A DNA stretch of 64,000 bases from Brevibacillus aydinogluensis (GTDB lineage Bacteria; Bacillota; Bacilli; Brevibacillales; Brevibacillaceae), in NCBI RefSeq assembly GCF_031954365.1, contig NZ_JAUSVZ010000009.1. One strand, 5' to 3'. Below are positions 16,516 through 25,539 of the stretch, piece after piece. How positions within the stretch are numbered: the stretch's first letter is position 1; each line of letters opens with the position of its first letter. The notes beneath the pieces are model-generated. The model was not told where the DNA came from, did not search any database, and worked only from the letters and a program-made list of their open reading frames with translations. A program made the translations under genes and the position numbers.

Positions 16516-18180
16516 ATGGCAGAAACCAAGGCACGCATCATCCGCGCACCCCGCGGCAGCCAATTGAACGCGAAAGGATGGCAGCAGGAAGCAGCCCTGC
16601 GGATGTTGATGAACAATCTGGACCCGGAAGTGGCGGAGCGTCCGGAAGACCTCGTGGTGTACGGGGGGATCGGAAAAGCGGCGCGCAACTGGGAGTGCTT
16701 TGACAAGATCGTGGAGTGCCTGAAAAACCTGGAGGGGGATGAGACCCTGCTGGTGCAGTCGGGAAAACCGGTCGGCATTTTCAAAACGCATCCGCTCGCG
16801 CCCCGCGTGCTGATTTCCAACTCCGTGCTGGTGCCGGCGTACGCCAACTGGGAAACGTTCCGGGAGTTGGAGCAAAAGGGGCTGATGATGTACGGCCAGA
16901 TGACCGCCGGCAGCTGGATCTACATCGGCACTCAGGGCATCCTGCAGGGGACGTATGAAACCTTTGCGGAAGCGGCCCGCCAGCACCGCGGCGGCACGCT
17001 GAAAGGGACGCTCACCCTGACAGCCGGGTTGGGCGGCATGGGTGGAGCTCAGCCGCTTGCCGTTACGATGAATGAAGGGGTGGTAATTGGCGTCGACGTC
17101 GATCCGTCCCGCATTCAGCGCCGGATAGACACCCGGTATTGCGACGTGATGGTGCACGACCTGGACGAAGCGCTGAAGCTGGCCCGGGAGGCGCAGGAAC
17201 AGGGCAAGCCGCTGTCCATTGGTCTCGTTGGCAATGCTGCCGACATTTATCCCGAATTCGTGCGCCGCGGCATCGTGCCGGACTTCGTCACCGACCAGAC
17301 ATCCGCGCACGATCCGCTCAACGGGTACGTGCCCCGCGGCTTTACGCTGGAAGAGGCGGCCGAACTGCGCAAGAACGATCCCGACAAGTACGTCCGCCTT
17401 TCTCGCGAGTCGATGGCGGTGCACGTGCAGGCGATGCTTGACCTGCAAAAAATGGGAGCTGTCGTATTCGACTACGGCAACAACATCCGCCAGGTGGCCT
17501 ACGACGAAGGGGTGAAAGACGCGTTCAACTTCCCCGGCTTCGTCCCGGCCTACATCCGTCCCCTGTTCTGCGAAGGGAAAGGCCCGTTCCGCTGGGCAGC
17601 GCTGTCCGGCGATCCGGAAGACATCTACAAGACGGACGAACTGGTGCTCAAGTTGTTCCCGGAAAACGAGCACCTGCGCCGCTGGATTACCATGGCCCGC
17701 GAAAAAGTGGCCTTCCAGGGCCTGCCTGCGCGCATTTGCTGGCTGGGATACGGCGAGCGGGTCAAAATGGGTCTGGCCATCAACGAGATGGTGCGACGCG
17801 GAGAAATATCCGCACCGATCGTCATCGGCCGCGACCACCTCGACTGCGGTTCGGTGGCGTCTCCCAACCGGGAAACGGAGAGCATGAAAGACGGCAGCGA
17901 TGTGGTGGGCGACTGGGCGATCCTCAACGCGCTGGTCAATACGGCAGCAGGCGCCAGCTGGGTGTCGGTGCACCACGGCGGCGGCGTGGGGATGGGCTAC
18001 TCCCTGCATGCCGGCATGGTGGTAGTGGCTGACGGTTCGCAGGAAGCGGAAGAGCGGCTTTCCCGCGTGCTCACCACCGACCCGGGCATGGGGGTCATTC
18101 GACACGCCGACGCCGGGTACGACAAGGCGATCCAGACGGCCAAGGAGCGCGGTGTTCGCGTGCCGATGCTGGACATCTGA
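16516..18180 (+). CDS. hutU: urocanate hydratase
   Basis: This 554-residue protein has the usual urocanase length and is unmistakable from GGIGKAARNWE, GSWIYIGTQGILQGTYETF, TLTAGLGGMGGAQPLAV and the catalytic region DCGSVASPNRETESM, which contains the active-site Cys. It converts urocanate to imidazolonepropionate with tightly bound NAD+. ATG at 16516 follows AAAAGGAGAGAGG; ATG at 16492 is possible but has no good site. It sits between hutG and hutI. Histidine ammonia-lyase (hutH) is not present in this window. Confidence 0.97.
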   Translation: MAETKARIIRAPRGSQLNAKGWQQEAALRMLMNNLDPEVAERPEDLVVYGGIGKAARNWECFDKIVECLKNLEGDETLLVQSGKPVGIFKTHPLAPRVLISNSVLVPAYANWETFRELEQKGLMMYGQMTAGSWIYIGTQGILQGTYETFAEAARQHRGGTLKGTLTLTAGLGGMGGAQPLAVTMNEGVVIGVDVDPSRIQRRIDTRYCDVMVHDLDEALKLAREAQEQGKPLSIGLVGNAADIYPEFVRRGIVPDFVTDQTSAHDPLNGYVPRGFTLEEAAELRKNDPDKYVRLSRESMAVHVQAMLDLQKMGAVVFDYGNNIRQVAYDEGVKDAFNFPGFVPAYIRPLFCEGKGPFRWAALSGDPEDIYKTDELVLKLFPENEHLRRWITMAREKVAFQGLPARICWLGYGERVKMGLAINEMVRRGEISAPIVIGRDHLDCGSVASPNRETESMKDGSDVVGDWAILNALVNTAAGASWVSVHHGGGVGMGYSLHAGMVVVADGSQEAEERLSRVLTTDPGMGVIRHADAGYDKAIQTAKERGVRVPMLDI

Positions 18181-18220
18181 CCGTCTGGGGAAAGACGAGC
18201 GAAACAACGCGAAAAAAGCG

Positions 18221-18250
18221 GCATCCCGAGGGAGGTTTTCCTCGGGATGC
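18221..18250 (+). other. intercistronic hairpin hutU-hutI
   Basis: GCATCCCGAGG pairs with CCTCGGGATGC around an 8-nt loop, with no U-tract. It may protect the upstream message or tune hutI expression rather than terminate. Confidence 0.5.
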
Positions 18251-18270
18251 TTCCATGGAGGAGAGAAAGC

Positions 18271-19557
18271 GTGAAGCCGGAACGGATTGATCTGTTGGTA
18301 CACAACATCGGTGTGCTGGTGACGATGGGCGGCAAGCATGGGCCGCGACGGGGAGTCGAGATGTCGGATGTCGGGCTCGTGACGGGCGGAGCTGTGGCGA
18401 TTGCGGATGGCAAAATCGTGGCCGCCGGTGCGGAAGCGGACGTCCGGGCGGAAATCGCCGGGCTGCCCATCGAGCAGAGCCTGGATGCAAATGGGCGTCT
18501 GGTGACGCCGGGCCTGGTGGACCCGCACACCCATCTGGTGCATGGAGGTTCCCGGGAAAACGAACTGGTGTTGAAACTAAAGGGCATGTCGTATCTGGAC
18601 ATCCTCGCCCAGGGCGGCGGGATTCTCAGCACGGTGCGGGCTACACGGGCTGCGACGGAAGACGAACTGTACGAAAAGGCACGGAAGAGTCTGGATATCA
18701 TGATGCTGTACGGGGCGACGACTGTAGAGGCAAAAAGCGGCTACGGACTGACGCTGGCAGACGAGCTGAAGCAGCTTCGTGTGACCAGGCGGCTGGATGA
18801 AACGCATCCGATCGACCTGGTGTCGACGTTTATGGGGGCACACGCCGTACCGGCGGAGTACAAGGGCCGCTCCGCCGAATACGTCAAGCTGGTGATCGAG
18901 GAGATGCTGCCGGAGGTAAAGCGGCAGGGACTGGCCGAGTTTTGCGACGTCTTTTGCGAGCACGGGGTGTTTTCGGTGGACGAGTCGCGGGCGATTCTCG
19001 CCGCCGCAAAAGAGCTGGGGTTCGGGTTGAAGCTGCATGCCGACGAGATTGAACCGCTCGGCGGGGCGCAGCTGGCCGCAGAGATGGGCTGCATTTCCGC
19101 AGAGCATCTGCTGGCCGCTACCGATGAAGGATTGAAGGCGATGCGGGATGCGGGCGTGATCGCCGTCTGCCTGCCGGCAACGTCATTCAACCTGCGCGCC
19201 AAGTCCCACGCTCGGGCCCGAACCATGATCGAGCTGGGAGTGCCGGTTGCGCTGTCCACTGACTACAATCCGGGCAGTTCGCCCACGGAATCGCTGCAGC
19301 TGGTGATGACCCTGGCATGCCTGAATCTGAACATGTCACCGGAGGAAGTATTTACTGCCATGACGATCAACGCAGCCTATGCGATTGGCCGCGGAGACCA
19401 GGTGGGCAGTCTTGAGCCCGGAAAGCTGGCGGACCTGGTGCTGTTCAACGCCGAAAACCTGGCGTATGTGCCGTATCACTTCGGCATCAACCACGTGGAC
19501 ACGGTGATCAAGAAAGGGCGCGTCGTGGTGGCCGGAGGACGGCTTTTGGAGAAGTAA
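18271..19557 (+). CDS. hutI: imidazolonepropionase
   Basis: This 428-residue amidohydrolase-superfamily enzyme has metal ligands in PHTHLVHGGSRENE, the substrate loop GGGILSTVRATR, KLHADEIEPLGGAQ and the Asp of STDYNPGSSPTES. HutI hydrolyses 4-imidazolone-5-propionate to formimidoylglutamate, which HutG then uses. GTG at 18271 follows GGAGGAGAG; the longer ATG frame begins before that site. It ends the hut unit and is followed by a terminator interrupted by a type II repeat. Confidence 0.97.
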   Translation: MKPERIDLLVHNIGVLVTMGGKHGPRRGVEMSDVGLVTGGAVAIADGKIVAAGAEADVRAEIAGLPIEQSLDANGRLVTPGLVDPHTHLVHGGSRENELVLKLKGMSYLDILAQGGGILSTVRATRAATEDELYEKARKSLDIMMLYGATTVEAKSGYGLTLADELKQLRVTRRLDETHPIDLVSTFMGAHAVPAEYKGRSAEYVKLVIEEMLPEVKRQGLAEFCDVFCEHGVFSVDESRAILAAAKELGFGLKLHADEIEPLGGAQLAAEMGCISAEHLLAATDEGLKAMRDAGVIAVCLPATSFNLRAKSHARARTMIELGVPVALSTDYNPGSSPTESLQLVMTLACLNLNMSPEEVFTAMTINAAYAIGRGDQVGSLEPGKLADLVLFNAENLAYVPYHFGINHVDTVIKKGRVVVAGGRLLEK

Positions 19558-19571
19558 AAGCAGATGAAACA

Positions 19572-19598
19572 AGGCACGGAAACAGTTGCTCCGTGCCT
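19572..19598 (+). terminator. terminator stem-loop, proximal copy without U-tract
   Basis: AGGCACGG and CCGTGCCT around an 11-nt loop, identical over 27 bp to the copy at 19940-19966. The repeat element starts at the next base, so there is no U-tract. Confidence 0.85.
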
Positions 19599-19939
19599 CA
19601 GCGTGTAGACAATGTTCGCGGCGCATGGAAGATCGGGCCCGCTCGCTCGCTTGACGCCCAGCACAGAAGCGGATGAAGTCCGCTCCAAAACGCGACGCGG
19701 GCAGGGGACAAACATCTGGGTGTTTCGATGAAGTGAGACTTGTGTCCCCTGTTGGTCCCCGCGTCTTCGTTTTTCCGCTGAGCCGGTCGTCAAAGGAGCT
19801 CGCTTGGCCCATCACTCCATGCGATGTACTTTCTCTCCATCTTCGGTTGATGAATGTGCAGGCCTTTCGGCCTGACAACGATGGACAGATCGTTTCCTTG
19901 CGGAACTTCAATGAAAAAGTACAGTTTGTCTTCAGTCTG
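19599..19939 (-). repeat. type II terminator-associated repeat, copy 1
   Basis: This 341-bp element runs from CAGCGTGTAGACAA to TTGTCTTCAGTCTG. The interior matches 58846-59189 and 63806-64000 in inverse orientation. It contains an outer stem (GACGCGG with CCGCGTC) enclosing a second stem (CAGGGGACA with TGTCCCCTG). The flanking 27-bp stem-loops are identical, indicating a recent duplication. No conserved ORF is present. Confidence 0.85.
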
Positions 19940-19971
19940 AGGCACGGAAACAGTTGCTCCGTGCCTTTTTT
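19940..19971 (+). terminator. terminator of the hut operon, distal copy with U-tract
   Basis: The stem-loop is identical to 19572-19598, but here it is followed by six T residues. Confidence 0.88.
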
Positions 19972-20050
19972 GCTGTCCAGACAGTGGTGCACATGATTCA
20001 TTTTCCATAATGGGATTGACTGGAAGAGCCGCCTGTGCTACCTTTTTAGT

Positions 20051-20069
20051 GATAATGATTCTCATTATT
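20051..20069. promoter_or_regulatory. Fur box upstream of the Btr-like gene
   Basis: GATAATGATTCTCATTATT matches the 19-bp Fur consensus GATAATGATTATCATTATC closely. It lies 26 bp before the AraC-type gene, so iron repression by Fur is expected. Confidence 0.85.
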
Positions 20070-20094
20070 GGTGTTTGGGAGGAGGAGTCGTCTC

Positions 20095-21306
20095 ATGCGT
20101 ACAGACAACGGACAGGCAGCGGACATCAGCTCGTGCAGGCCGAGACGGAATCCCAAAGCAAACCTGGCCAAAATCAAGGAATACATGGACCAGCACTACA
20201 ACGAACCTCTTTCGATCAAGCAGCTTGCGCAGATGGCGAACATCAGTCCCAAGTATTTTGTGGATCTTTTCAAAAAGACATATGGTCAGAGCGCCATGGA
20301 ATATTTGACGGATTTGCGCATTAACCGGGCGAAGCGCTATTTGGCCGAATCCGGGGAGCGCTTGCGGGATATCGCCGCAAAAGTTGGGTATAGCGACGAG
20401 TTTTACTTTAGCCGCAAGTTTAAAAAGGAAGTGGGCGTATCACCGTCCGATTTCGCGAAACATTTCAAGAAACGCATCGCTGCGTGCTCCGCTGCGGTTA
20501 CGGGTCATCTGCTTGCGTTGAACGTGGTGCCGATTGCAGCGCCGCTGGACCCCAAGTGGACGCCCTATTACTACAACGCCTATCGCACGCAGATCAAGGC
20601 GCATTTAACGCTGACCGACCCGTACACGAGCTGGCAGTTTGAATCAAACCTGGACAAGATCATACGAATTCGACCGGACGCCATTGTCGGAACCGACCAA
20701 CTGCTGCCCGCCGAGAAAGCCAAATTGACGGACATGGCGTCTTCGTTTTTCGTTCCGACAGAGAAGTTGGGGTGGAGAGACCATCTCCGCATGATCGCCC
20801 GTTTTTTGGACAGGGAGGATCAGGCGGAGATGTGGATCCGGCGATATGAACAGAGGGTTCAGTCGGCCCGGGAGCAGATTGAGGCAAAACTGGGACACGA
20901 CAGCATTCTGGTGCTGCGTATCTACGGCCAGGCGATCCATGCCTACTGGAACCGCGGGCTGGAGGACGTGCTGCACCGGGATCTGCGGATCAGGACCGTA
21001 TTTCGGCCGGAACCGTCCGAACATGCGCAGCTTACGCTGGAGCAGGTGGCGGAGCTTGATCCTGACCGGATATTGCTGGTGGTGTGTCCCGAGGCATCGT
21101 CGCGGGCGTACTGGCTGGCGCTGCAGCACAAGGCGGCCTGGCGCCAGTTGAAAGCAGTCACAAACCTGAATGTGCACCTGATCTCTGCTGATCCGTGGTT
21201 TGAGTACTCGGCGATGTCCATTCTCCGGATGCTGGATGAAGCCATGCTCTTGTTTACGGGAAAATGTCCAAATGTTCTTCTGGATAGAAGCCATGGTGAC
21301 GCTTGA
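20095..21306 (+). CDS. btr: Btr-like siderophore-responsive AraC regulator
   Basis: This 403-residue protein has an N-terminal AraC domain (IKQLAQMANISPKYFVDLFKK and RDIAAKVGYSDEFYFSRKF) fused to a C-terminal periplasmic-binding-protein-like domain related to iron-siderophore receptors (KIIRIRPDAIVG, LAELDPDRILLVV-type strands). B. subtilis Btr has this fusion, senses ferric bacillibactin in the cytoplasm and activates feuABC. ATG at 20095 follows GGAGGAG. The downstream FeuA-like gene and the dhb genes fit that role. The N-terminal 25 residues are variable and low-complexity. Confidence 0.88.
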   Translation: MRTDNGQAADISSCRPRRNPKANLAKIKEYMDQHYNEPLSIKQLAQMANISPKYFVDLFKKTYGQSAMEYLTDLRINRAKRYLAESGERLRDIAAKVGYSDEFYFSRKFKKEVGVSPSDFAKHFKKRIAACSAAVTGHLLALNVVPIAAPLDPKWTPYYYNAYRTQIKAHLTLTDPYTSWQFESNLDKIIRIRPDAIVGTDQLLPAEKAKLTDMASSFFVPTEKLGWRDHLRMIARFLDREDQAEMWIRRYEQRVQSAREQIEAKLGHDSILVLRIYGQAIHAYWNRGLEDVLHRDLRIRTVFRPEPSEHAQLTLEQVAELDPDRILLVVCPEASSRAYWLALQHKAAWRQLKAVTNLNVHLISADPWFEYSAMSILRMLDEAMLLFTGKCPNVLLDRSHGDA

Positions 21307-21318
21307 GCGGCATCATCT

Positions 21319-21345
21319 ATAATCATTCTCGGTGAGAATGATTAT
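21319..21345. promoter_or_regulatory. Fur box upstream of the FeuA-like gene
   Basis: ATAATCATTCTC and GAGAATGATTAT form a perfect 12-bp inverted repeat around GGT, matching overlapping Fur half-sites. It lies about 20 bp before the start codon and immediately after the Btr-like gene. Confidence 0.85.
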
Positions 21346-21363
21346 CACAAGAGGAGGAACACC

Positions 21364-22392
21364 ATGTTTCATCTGGCCAATCGGTTTGGCACTGTCTTTC
21401 GTTTTCCGTTTACCGTCTGGCTGTGCCTGGTGCTGGCAGTCAGTTTGCTGACCGGCTGCGGCTCCAATCAGGCTCAACGTGCGGAGTCGTCCGAACAGCC
21501 GCAATCGGTGTCAACTGCCGCTGATACTTCTGCAACGGGAGCAAACACTCCCGCATCGTCTGGTGAGCGAACGGTCAAGGACGAACTTGGCCATGAAATC
21601 ACCGTGCCAGCGGAACCCAAGCGGGTATTTGCCCCTTATCTCGAGGATTCGCTGCTCAAGCTGGGCATCAAGCCAGTGGTCCAATGGTCCAACGGCAACA
21701 TGGCACACGCGTATCTGCAAGAGGAGCTGAAGGATGTGCCGAAGCTGGACTTCTCGGGAGGACTGCCGTCTCCAGAGGTGATCATGTCCTACAATCCCGA
21801 TTTGATCATCCTGCACACCGCGACGTACGCCGCCAATGGCACCTATGAGAACTATGCCAAGATCGCACCGACCTACGTGTTTCAGAATGCGTCCGGCGAC
21901 GTCGAAAAGTCGCTCGTCACGCTGGGAGAGCTGCTCGGCAAATCTGCCGAAGCCGATCAAGCGCTGAAAGCGTACCGGCAGAAAGTGCAGGAGGCCAAAG
22001 AAAAGCTGGATCAGGCGGTCGGGGGAAAAAAGGTCGCGATTATGCGCTTTGCTGCCAAAGGCGTCAGCCTGATGGGAGCAAATTATCTGTGCGGGAATGT
22101 TGTGCACCAGCAGTTGGGGGTCGGAAAGTCCAAGCTGGTGGAGAACGCAAACAGTGCGAACGTGACGCTGGAGACGTTATCGAATCTTGACGCTGACTAC
22201 ATATTTGTCATCAATGCGTATGGTCAAGGGACACAGCGCATGAAGGAGATGACGGAAAGTTCCATCTGGAAGAGCATCCCGGCGGTGAAGCAGGGGCACG
22301 TGTACGAGGTGAACGACGAGTACTGGCTTGGCAGCGGTCTGATCGCCTATGAAAAGATTATTGACGATACGGTCAAACTGCTTGCCAAATAA
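21364..22392 (+). CDS. ferric-siderophore ABC transporter binding lipoprotein (FeuA-like)
   Basis: This 342-residue product has a lipoprotein leader ending in SLLTGC. After a Gln/Ser/Thr-rich linker comes a type III periplasmic-binding fold (VKDELGHEITVPAEPKRVFA, PSPEVIMSYNPDLIILHT, KQGHVYEVNDEYWLGSG). It is homologous to FeuA, the ferric-bacillibactin receptor. A GAGGAGG site lies before the ATG. Feu-type permease and ATPase genes are absent nearby; they must be elsewhere, or the protein uses another transporter's membrane components. Confidence 0.87.
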   Translation: MFHLANRFGTVFRFPFTVWLCLVLAVSLLTGCGSNQAQRAESSEQPQSVSTAADTSATGANTPASSGERTVKDELGHEITVPAEPKRVFAPYLEDSLLKLGIKPVVQWSNGNMAHAYLQEELKDVPKLDFSGGLPSPEVIMSYNPDLIILHTATYAANGTYENYAKIAPTYVFQNASGDVEKSLVTLGELLGKSAEADQALKAYRQKVQEAKEKLDQAVGGKKVAIMRFAAKGVSLMGANYLCGNVVHQQLGVGKSKLVENANSANVTLETLSNLDADYIFVINAYGQGTQRMKEMTESSIWKSIPAVKQGHVYEVNDEYWLGSGLIAYEKIIDDTVKLLAK

Positions 22393-22531
22393 GCGGAAGC
22401 AAACGCATGTCTGAACGTCTCCCTGTATGGCAAACAAGTGAAACGACATCACATCGATGGGGCCACCTTGCAGCCTGGAAGGGAGATTTTCACGCCGCCC
22501 AGATGTAAATGTAAGTGAAGAAAGGTAGGAA

Positions 22532-23401
22532 ATGTCATTCATGTCTTTCGATCATCCTGAACAGCGCGCTGTCTCGCTCGAGGAGACCGCGAGCGGCAAG
22601 GCGGAAATCCCCCGTTCCAAACGATGGATCATGCAGTCGCGCGCGGAAAACCGCAGCTATCAGATCATGGTGGCCACCCCGGCGGAAGCGCCGCCTCCCT
22701 CGGGATATCCGGTCATTTACGTGCTGGATGCCAATTCCGTTTTCGGAACGATGGTGGAGGCCGTTCGCCTGCAGAGCGGCCGCCCGGAGAAGACAGGGGT
22801 TGTACCGGCGGTGGTCGTCGGCATCGGCTATGAAACGGACGGCCCGTTTGCCCCGGCCCGGTATTACGATCTGACGCCCATGCCCACCACGGAATTTACG
22901 CAACTTCCGAACGGGGCTGCCCTGCCTCCGCAAGGGGGAGCTGAAGCGTTCCTGCAGTTCATTGAAGAAGAGCTGAAGCCGCGGATCGCACGGGAATTCA
23001 AGATCGACCGCAGCAGACAAACGCTCTTCGGCCATTCCCTTGGCGGACTGTTCACCCTGCACGTGCTGTTTACGAAGCCGGATGCCTTTCAGTGCTATAT
23101 CGCCGGCAGCCCCTCGATCCATTGGAACCGGCAGCATCTGATGCAGGCGGAGAAGCAGTTCGCAGCCCGCCTGGAGCAGGAATCGCTGAACATCAAGGTA
23201 CTGCTTGGGTTCGGAGAAATGGAAAAAGATCACGTATCCCAAAATTGCTATCATGCCCGGGAGTTGTCAGAACGTCTGTCCGCCCATGCTGCACGTGGGC
23301 TGCAGGTGGTGTTCAAAGAGTTTGAGGACGAAAACCATGTATCGGTGCTGCCGGTCCTGATCAGCAGGGCCCTGCGTTTTGCCTTGTATCCAGAGAAATA
23401 A
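22532..23401 (+). CDS. besA: siderophore esterase, alpha/beta hydrolase (BesA-like)
   Basis: This 289-residue esterase is of the esterase-D/ferric-enterobactin-esterase type. It shows YPVIYVLDANSVFGTMVEA near the N-terminus, nucleophile elbow GHSLGG near residue 170, and a C-terminal His in EDENHVS. BesA-type enzymes hydrolyse the trilactone of ferric bacillibactin to release iron in the cytoplasm. No signal peptide is present, consistent with cytosolic action. ATG at 22532 is used; ATG at 22541 is also possible. It lies between the FeuA-like gene and dhbA. Confidence 0.85.
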   Translation: MSFMSFDHPEQRAVSLEETASGKAEIPRSKRWIMQSRAENRSYQIMVATPAEAPPPSGYPVIYVLDANSVFGTMVEAVRLQSGRPEKTGVVPAVVVGIGYETDGPFAPARYYDLTPMPTTEFTQLPNGAALPPQGGAEAFLQFIEEELKPRIAREFKIDRSRQTLFGHSLGGLFTLHVLFTKPDAFQCYIAGSPSIHWNRQHLMQAEKQFAARLEQESLNIKVLLGFGEMEKDHVSQNCYHARELSERLSAHAARGLQVVFKEFEDENHVSVLPVLISRALRFALYPEK

Positions 23402-23482
23402 CGAGGCCATGCGGCGCGTGACGAGTGGAGAGTGCGCCGCATCATTGCAGCACCGATGGGAGAAAGAGGAGAGAGACCTTGT

Positions 23483-24268
23483 ATGGAGATTGCGGGAATT
23501 ACGGGTAAAGTTGCCTTGGTCACAGGAGCCGCGCAGGGGATCGGGAGAGCGGTAGCAGCGGCCCTGGCCGAGCGTGGAGCCTTGGTTGCGGCGGCAGACA
23601 AGCAGGCCGCAGGCGTCCAAGCACTCGTGGAAGAACTGCGTGCCGGCGGTCATCAGGCAGCAGCTTTTCCCACAGACATTCGTGACAGCGGCGCCGTCGA
23701 AGCGATGGTAGAGCGAATCGAACAGGAGCTCGGTCCGATCGACATACTGGTCAACGTCGCCGGCGTGCTGCGCACAGGGCCAATCGAATCGCTCAGCGAC
23801 GAGGATTGGGCGGCCACGTTCGCGGTGAATGCAAACGGAGTGTTCTATGTTTCCCGCGCGGTCGTCAGGCGCATGGCCTTCCGCCGATCCGGTGCGATTG
23901 TGACCGTCGCTTCAAACGCCGCTGGGGTGCCGCGCATGCAGATGTCGGCCTACGCGGCCTCGAAGGCAGCTGCGACGATGTTCACCAAGTGCCTGGGGTT
24001 GGAGTACGCCCGGTACAATATCCGCTGCAATGTGGTATCGCCCGGCTCAACCGACACAGCCATGCAGCGGGCATTGTGGGCGGATGACCATGGCGCCCAG
24101 GCTGTCATCGCCGGCAATTTGGAGCAGTACCGCCTGGGCATACCGCTTGGAAGGATGGCCCAGCCCTCGGACATTGCCGATGCGGTGCTGTTTCTGGTAT
24201 CCGACCAGGCGCGGCATATTACGATGCACGACCTGTGCGTCGACGGCGGTGCAACCCTGGGAATGTAA
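23483..24268 (+). CDS. dhbA: 2,3-dihydro-2,3-dihydroxybenzoate dehydrogenase
   Basis: This 261-residue SDR has the same length as B. subtilis DhbA. It shows VTGAAQGIG (cofactor loop), NVAG and YAASKAA (catalytic Tyr/Lys) and ends VDGGATLGM. It oxidises 2,3-dihydro-2,3-dihydroxybenzoate to 2,3-dihydroxybenzoate using NAD+. ATG at 23483 after AGAGGAGAGAG is chosen over a longer frame without a ribosome-binding site. It is the first gene of dhbACEBF. Confidence 0.94.
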   Translation: MEIAGITGKVALVTGAAQGIGRAVAAALAERGALVAAADKQAAGVQALVEELRAGGHQAAAFPTDIRDSGAVEAMVERIEQELGPIDILVNVAGVLRTGPIESLSDEDWAATFAVNANGVFYVSRAVVRRMAFRRSGAIVTVASNAAGVPRMQMSAYAASKAAATMFTKCLGLEYARYNIRCNVVSPGSTDTAMQRALWADDHGAQAVIAGNLEQYRLGIPLGRMAQPSDIADAVLFLVSDQARHITMHDLCVDGGATLGM

Positions 24269-24291
24269 AAATGGATGGGAGATGACGATGA

Positions 24292-25536
24292 ATGCTGAAA
24301 CAAGTTGCTGGTTCCGCGGCAAGCGCCACAGCGCTGCTCGAAGCATATCAAGCGGGCTCCGCCTTCTTTTTCTCTTCGCCCAAGCGTACCCTGCTCGCAG
24401 AGGGAGAATGGGCCAGACTGCCGGAGTACGAGGGACCGGATGCGTTGAGAAGCCTGGCCCGAAGAGTTGCCGAGCAGCTTGCCAGCGCCGAGCGGTCCGG
24501 GCACGGCACGTCGGTCGCAGTCGGCGCGGTTCCGTTTGATCACACGAAGCCAGCCCAACTCGTCGTGCCGCAAACCCTCCAATGGGCAGGACCGCTTGAA
24601 TTCACACCGGACGTTTTGGCTGAACAGAACGCTGCATCTGCCTTTGAGATTCGCGAAATACCGGCGCCGGCGGAATATGAGGAGGGCATAAACCGGATAT
24701 TGGCGCGCCTTCAACAAGGTGACATTCAGAAGGTGGTGCTGGCGAGATCGCTGCACCTGACCTCCTCTGACTCCGTGAATATCCATCAACTGCTCCGCAA
24801 CCTGGCCCGGCACAACACGCGCGGCTACACATTCGCGGCAAACCTGACGCCAAAGGGCGTGCGCTGCGCTGCGGCGGACAGCGAAGGATCGCGGACGTTG
24901 ATCGGCGCCAGCCCGGAACTGCTCGTGGCCAAGACAGGACCGTACATCATGGCCAATCCCTTGGCAGGTTCTGCGGCCCGCAGTGACGATCCCCGCGAGG
25001 ATGAGCGGCGCGCGGCTTCGCTGCTTGCTTCCGCCAAGGACCGGCATGAGCATGCGGTGGTCGTCGAGGCAGTCGTCGAAGCGCTCCGTCCCTATTGCAA
25101 GCATCTGGACGTTCCCCGGGAGCCTTCGCTGGTGCAGACCAACACCATGTGGCATCTTTCCACGGAAATAAACGGGGAGCTGATCGATCCCTCCACCTCG
25201 TCGCTTCAGCTGGCGGCAGCGCTTCACCCGACTCCCGCTGTATGCGGAACGCCTGTCGATCAGGCGCGTGCGGTGATTCAGGAGTTGGAGCCGTTTGATC
25301 GAGGGTTCTTTACGGGAATGGTCGGATGGTGCGATGCAAACGGCGATGGGGAGTGGGCAGTCACCATCCGCTGCGCCGAAGTGGAGGGGCGCGTGATTCG
25401 TCTGTTTGCGGGAGCAGGTATCGTCCTCGGCTCAAATCCGGAGGCAGAACTTTTGGAAACATCTGCGAAGTTTCGCACCATGCTTCTGGCGATGGGGCTG
25501 AACCAGCCGGTGCTGGCCGGAAGAAAGGAGGGGTAA
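24292..25536 (+). CDS. dhbC: isochorismate synthase
   Basis: This 414-residue chorismate-binding enzyme has the catalytic region VVLARSLHL, GASPELLVAKTG, ETNTMWHLSTEI-like LVQTNTMWHL, HPTPAVCGTP and GAGIVLGSNPEAE. It converts chorismate to isochorismate, the entry step to 2,3-dihydroxybenzoate. It starts 24 bp after dhbA and ends 3 bp before the dhbE start. Confidence 0.94.
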   Translation: MLKQVAGSAASATALLEAYQAGSAFFFSSPKRTLLAEGEWARLPEYEGPDALRSLARRVAEQLASAERSGHGTSVAVGAVPFDHTKPAQLVVPQTLQWAGPLEFTPDVLAEQNAASAFEIREIPAPAEYEEGINRILARLQQGDIQKVVLARSLHLTSSDSVNIHQLLRNLARHNTRGYTFAANLTPKGVRCAAADSEGSRTLIGASPELLVAKTGPYIMANPLAGSAARSDDPREDERRAASLLASAKDRHEHAVVVEAVVEALRPYCKHLDVPREPSLVQTNTMWHLSTEINGELIDPSTSSLQLAAALHPTPAVCGTPVDQARAVIQELEPFDRGFFTGMVGWCDANGDGEWAVTIRCAEVEGRVIRLFAGAGIVLGSNPEAELLETSAKFRTMLLAMGLNQPVLAGRKEG

Positions 25537-25539
25537 GTC

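Noticed and set aside
16279..18543. 754-codon minus-strand ORF across hutU
   Set aside because: It is a shadow of GC-rich, strongly codon-biased hutU, hutG and hutI, with no start signal.
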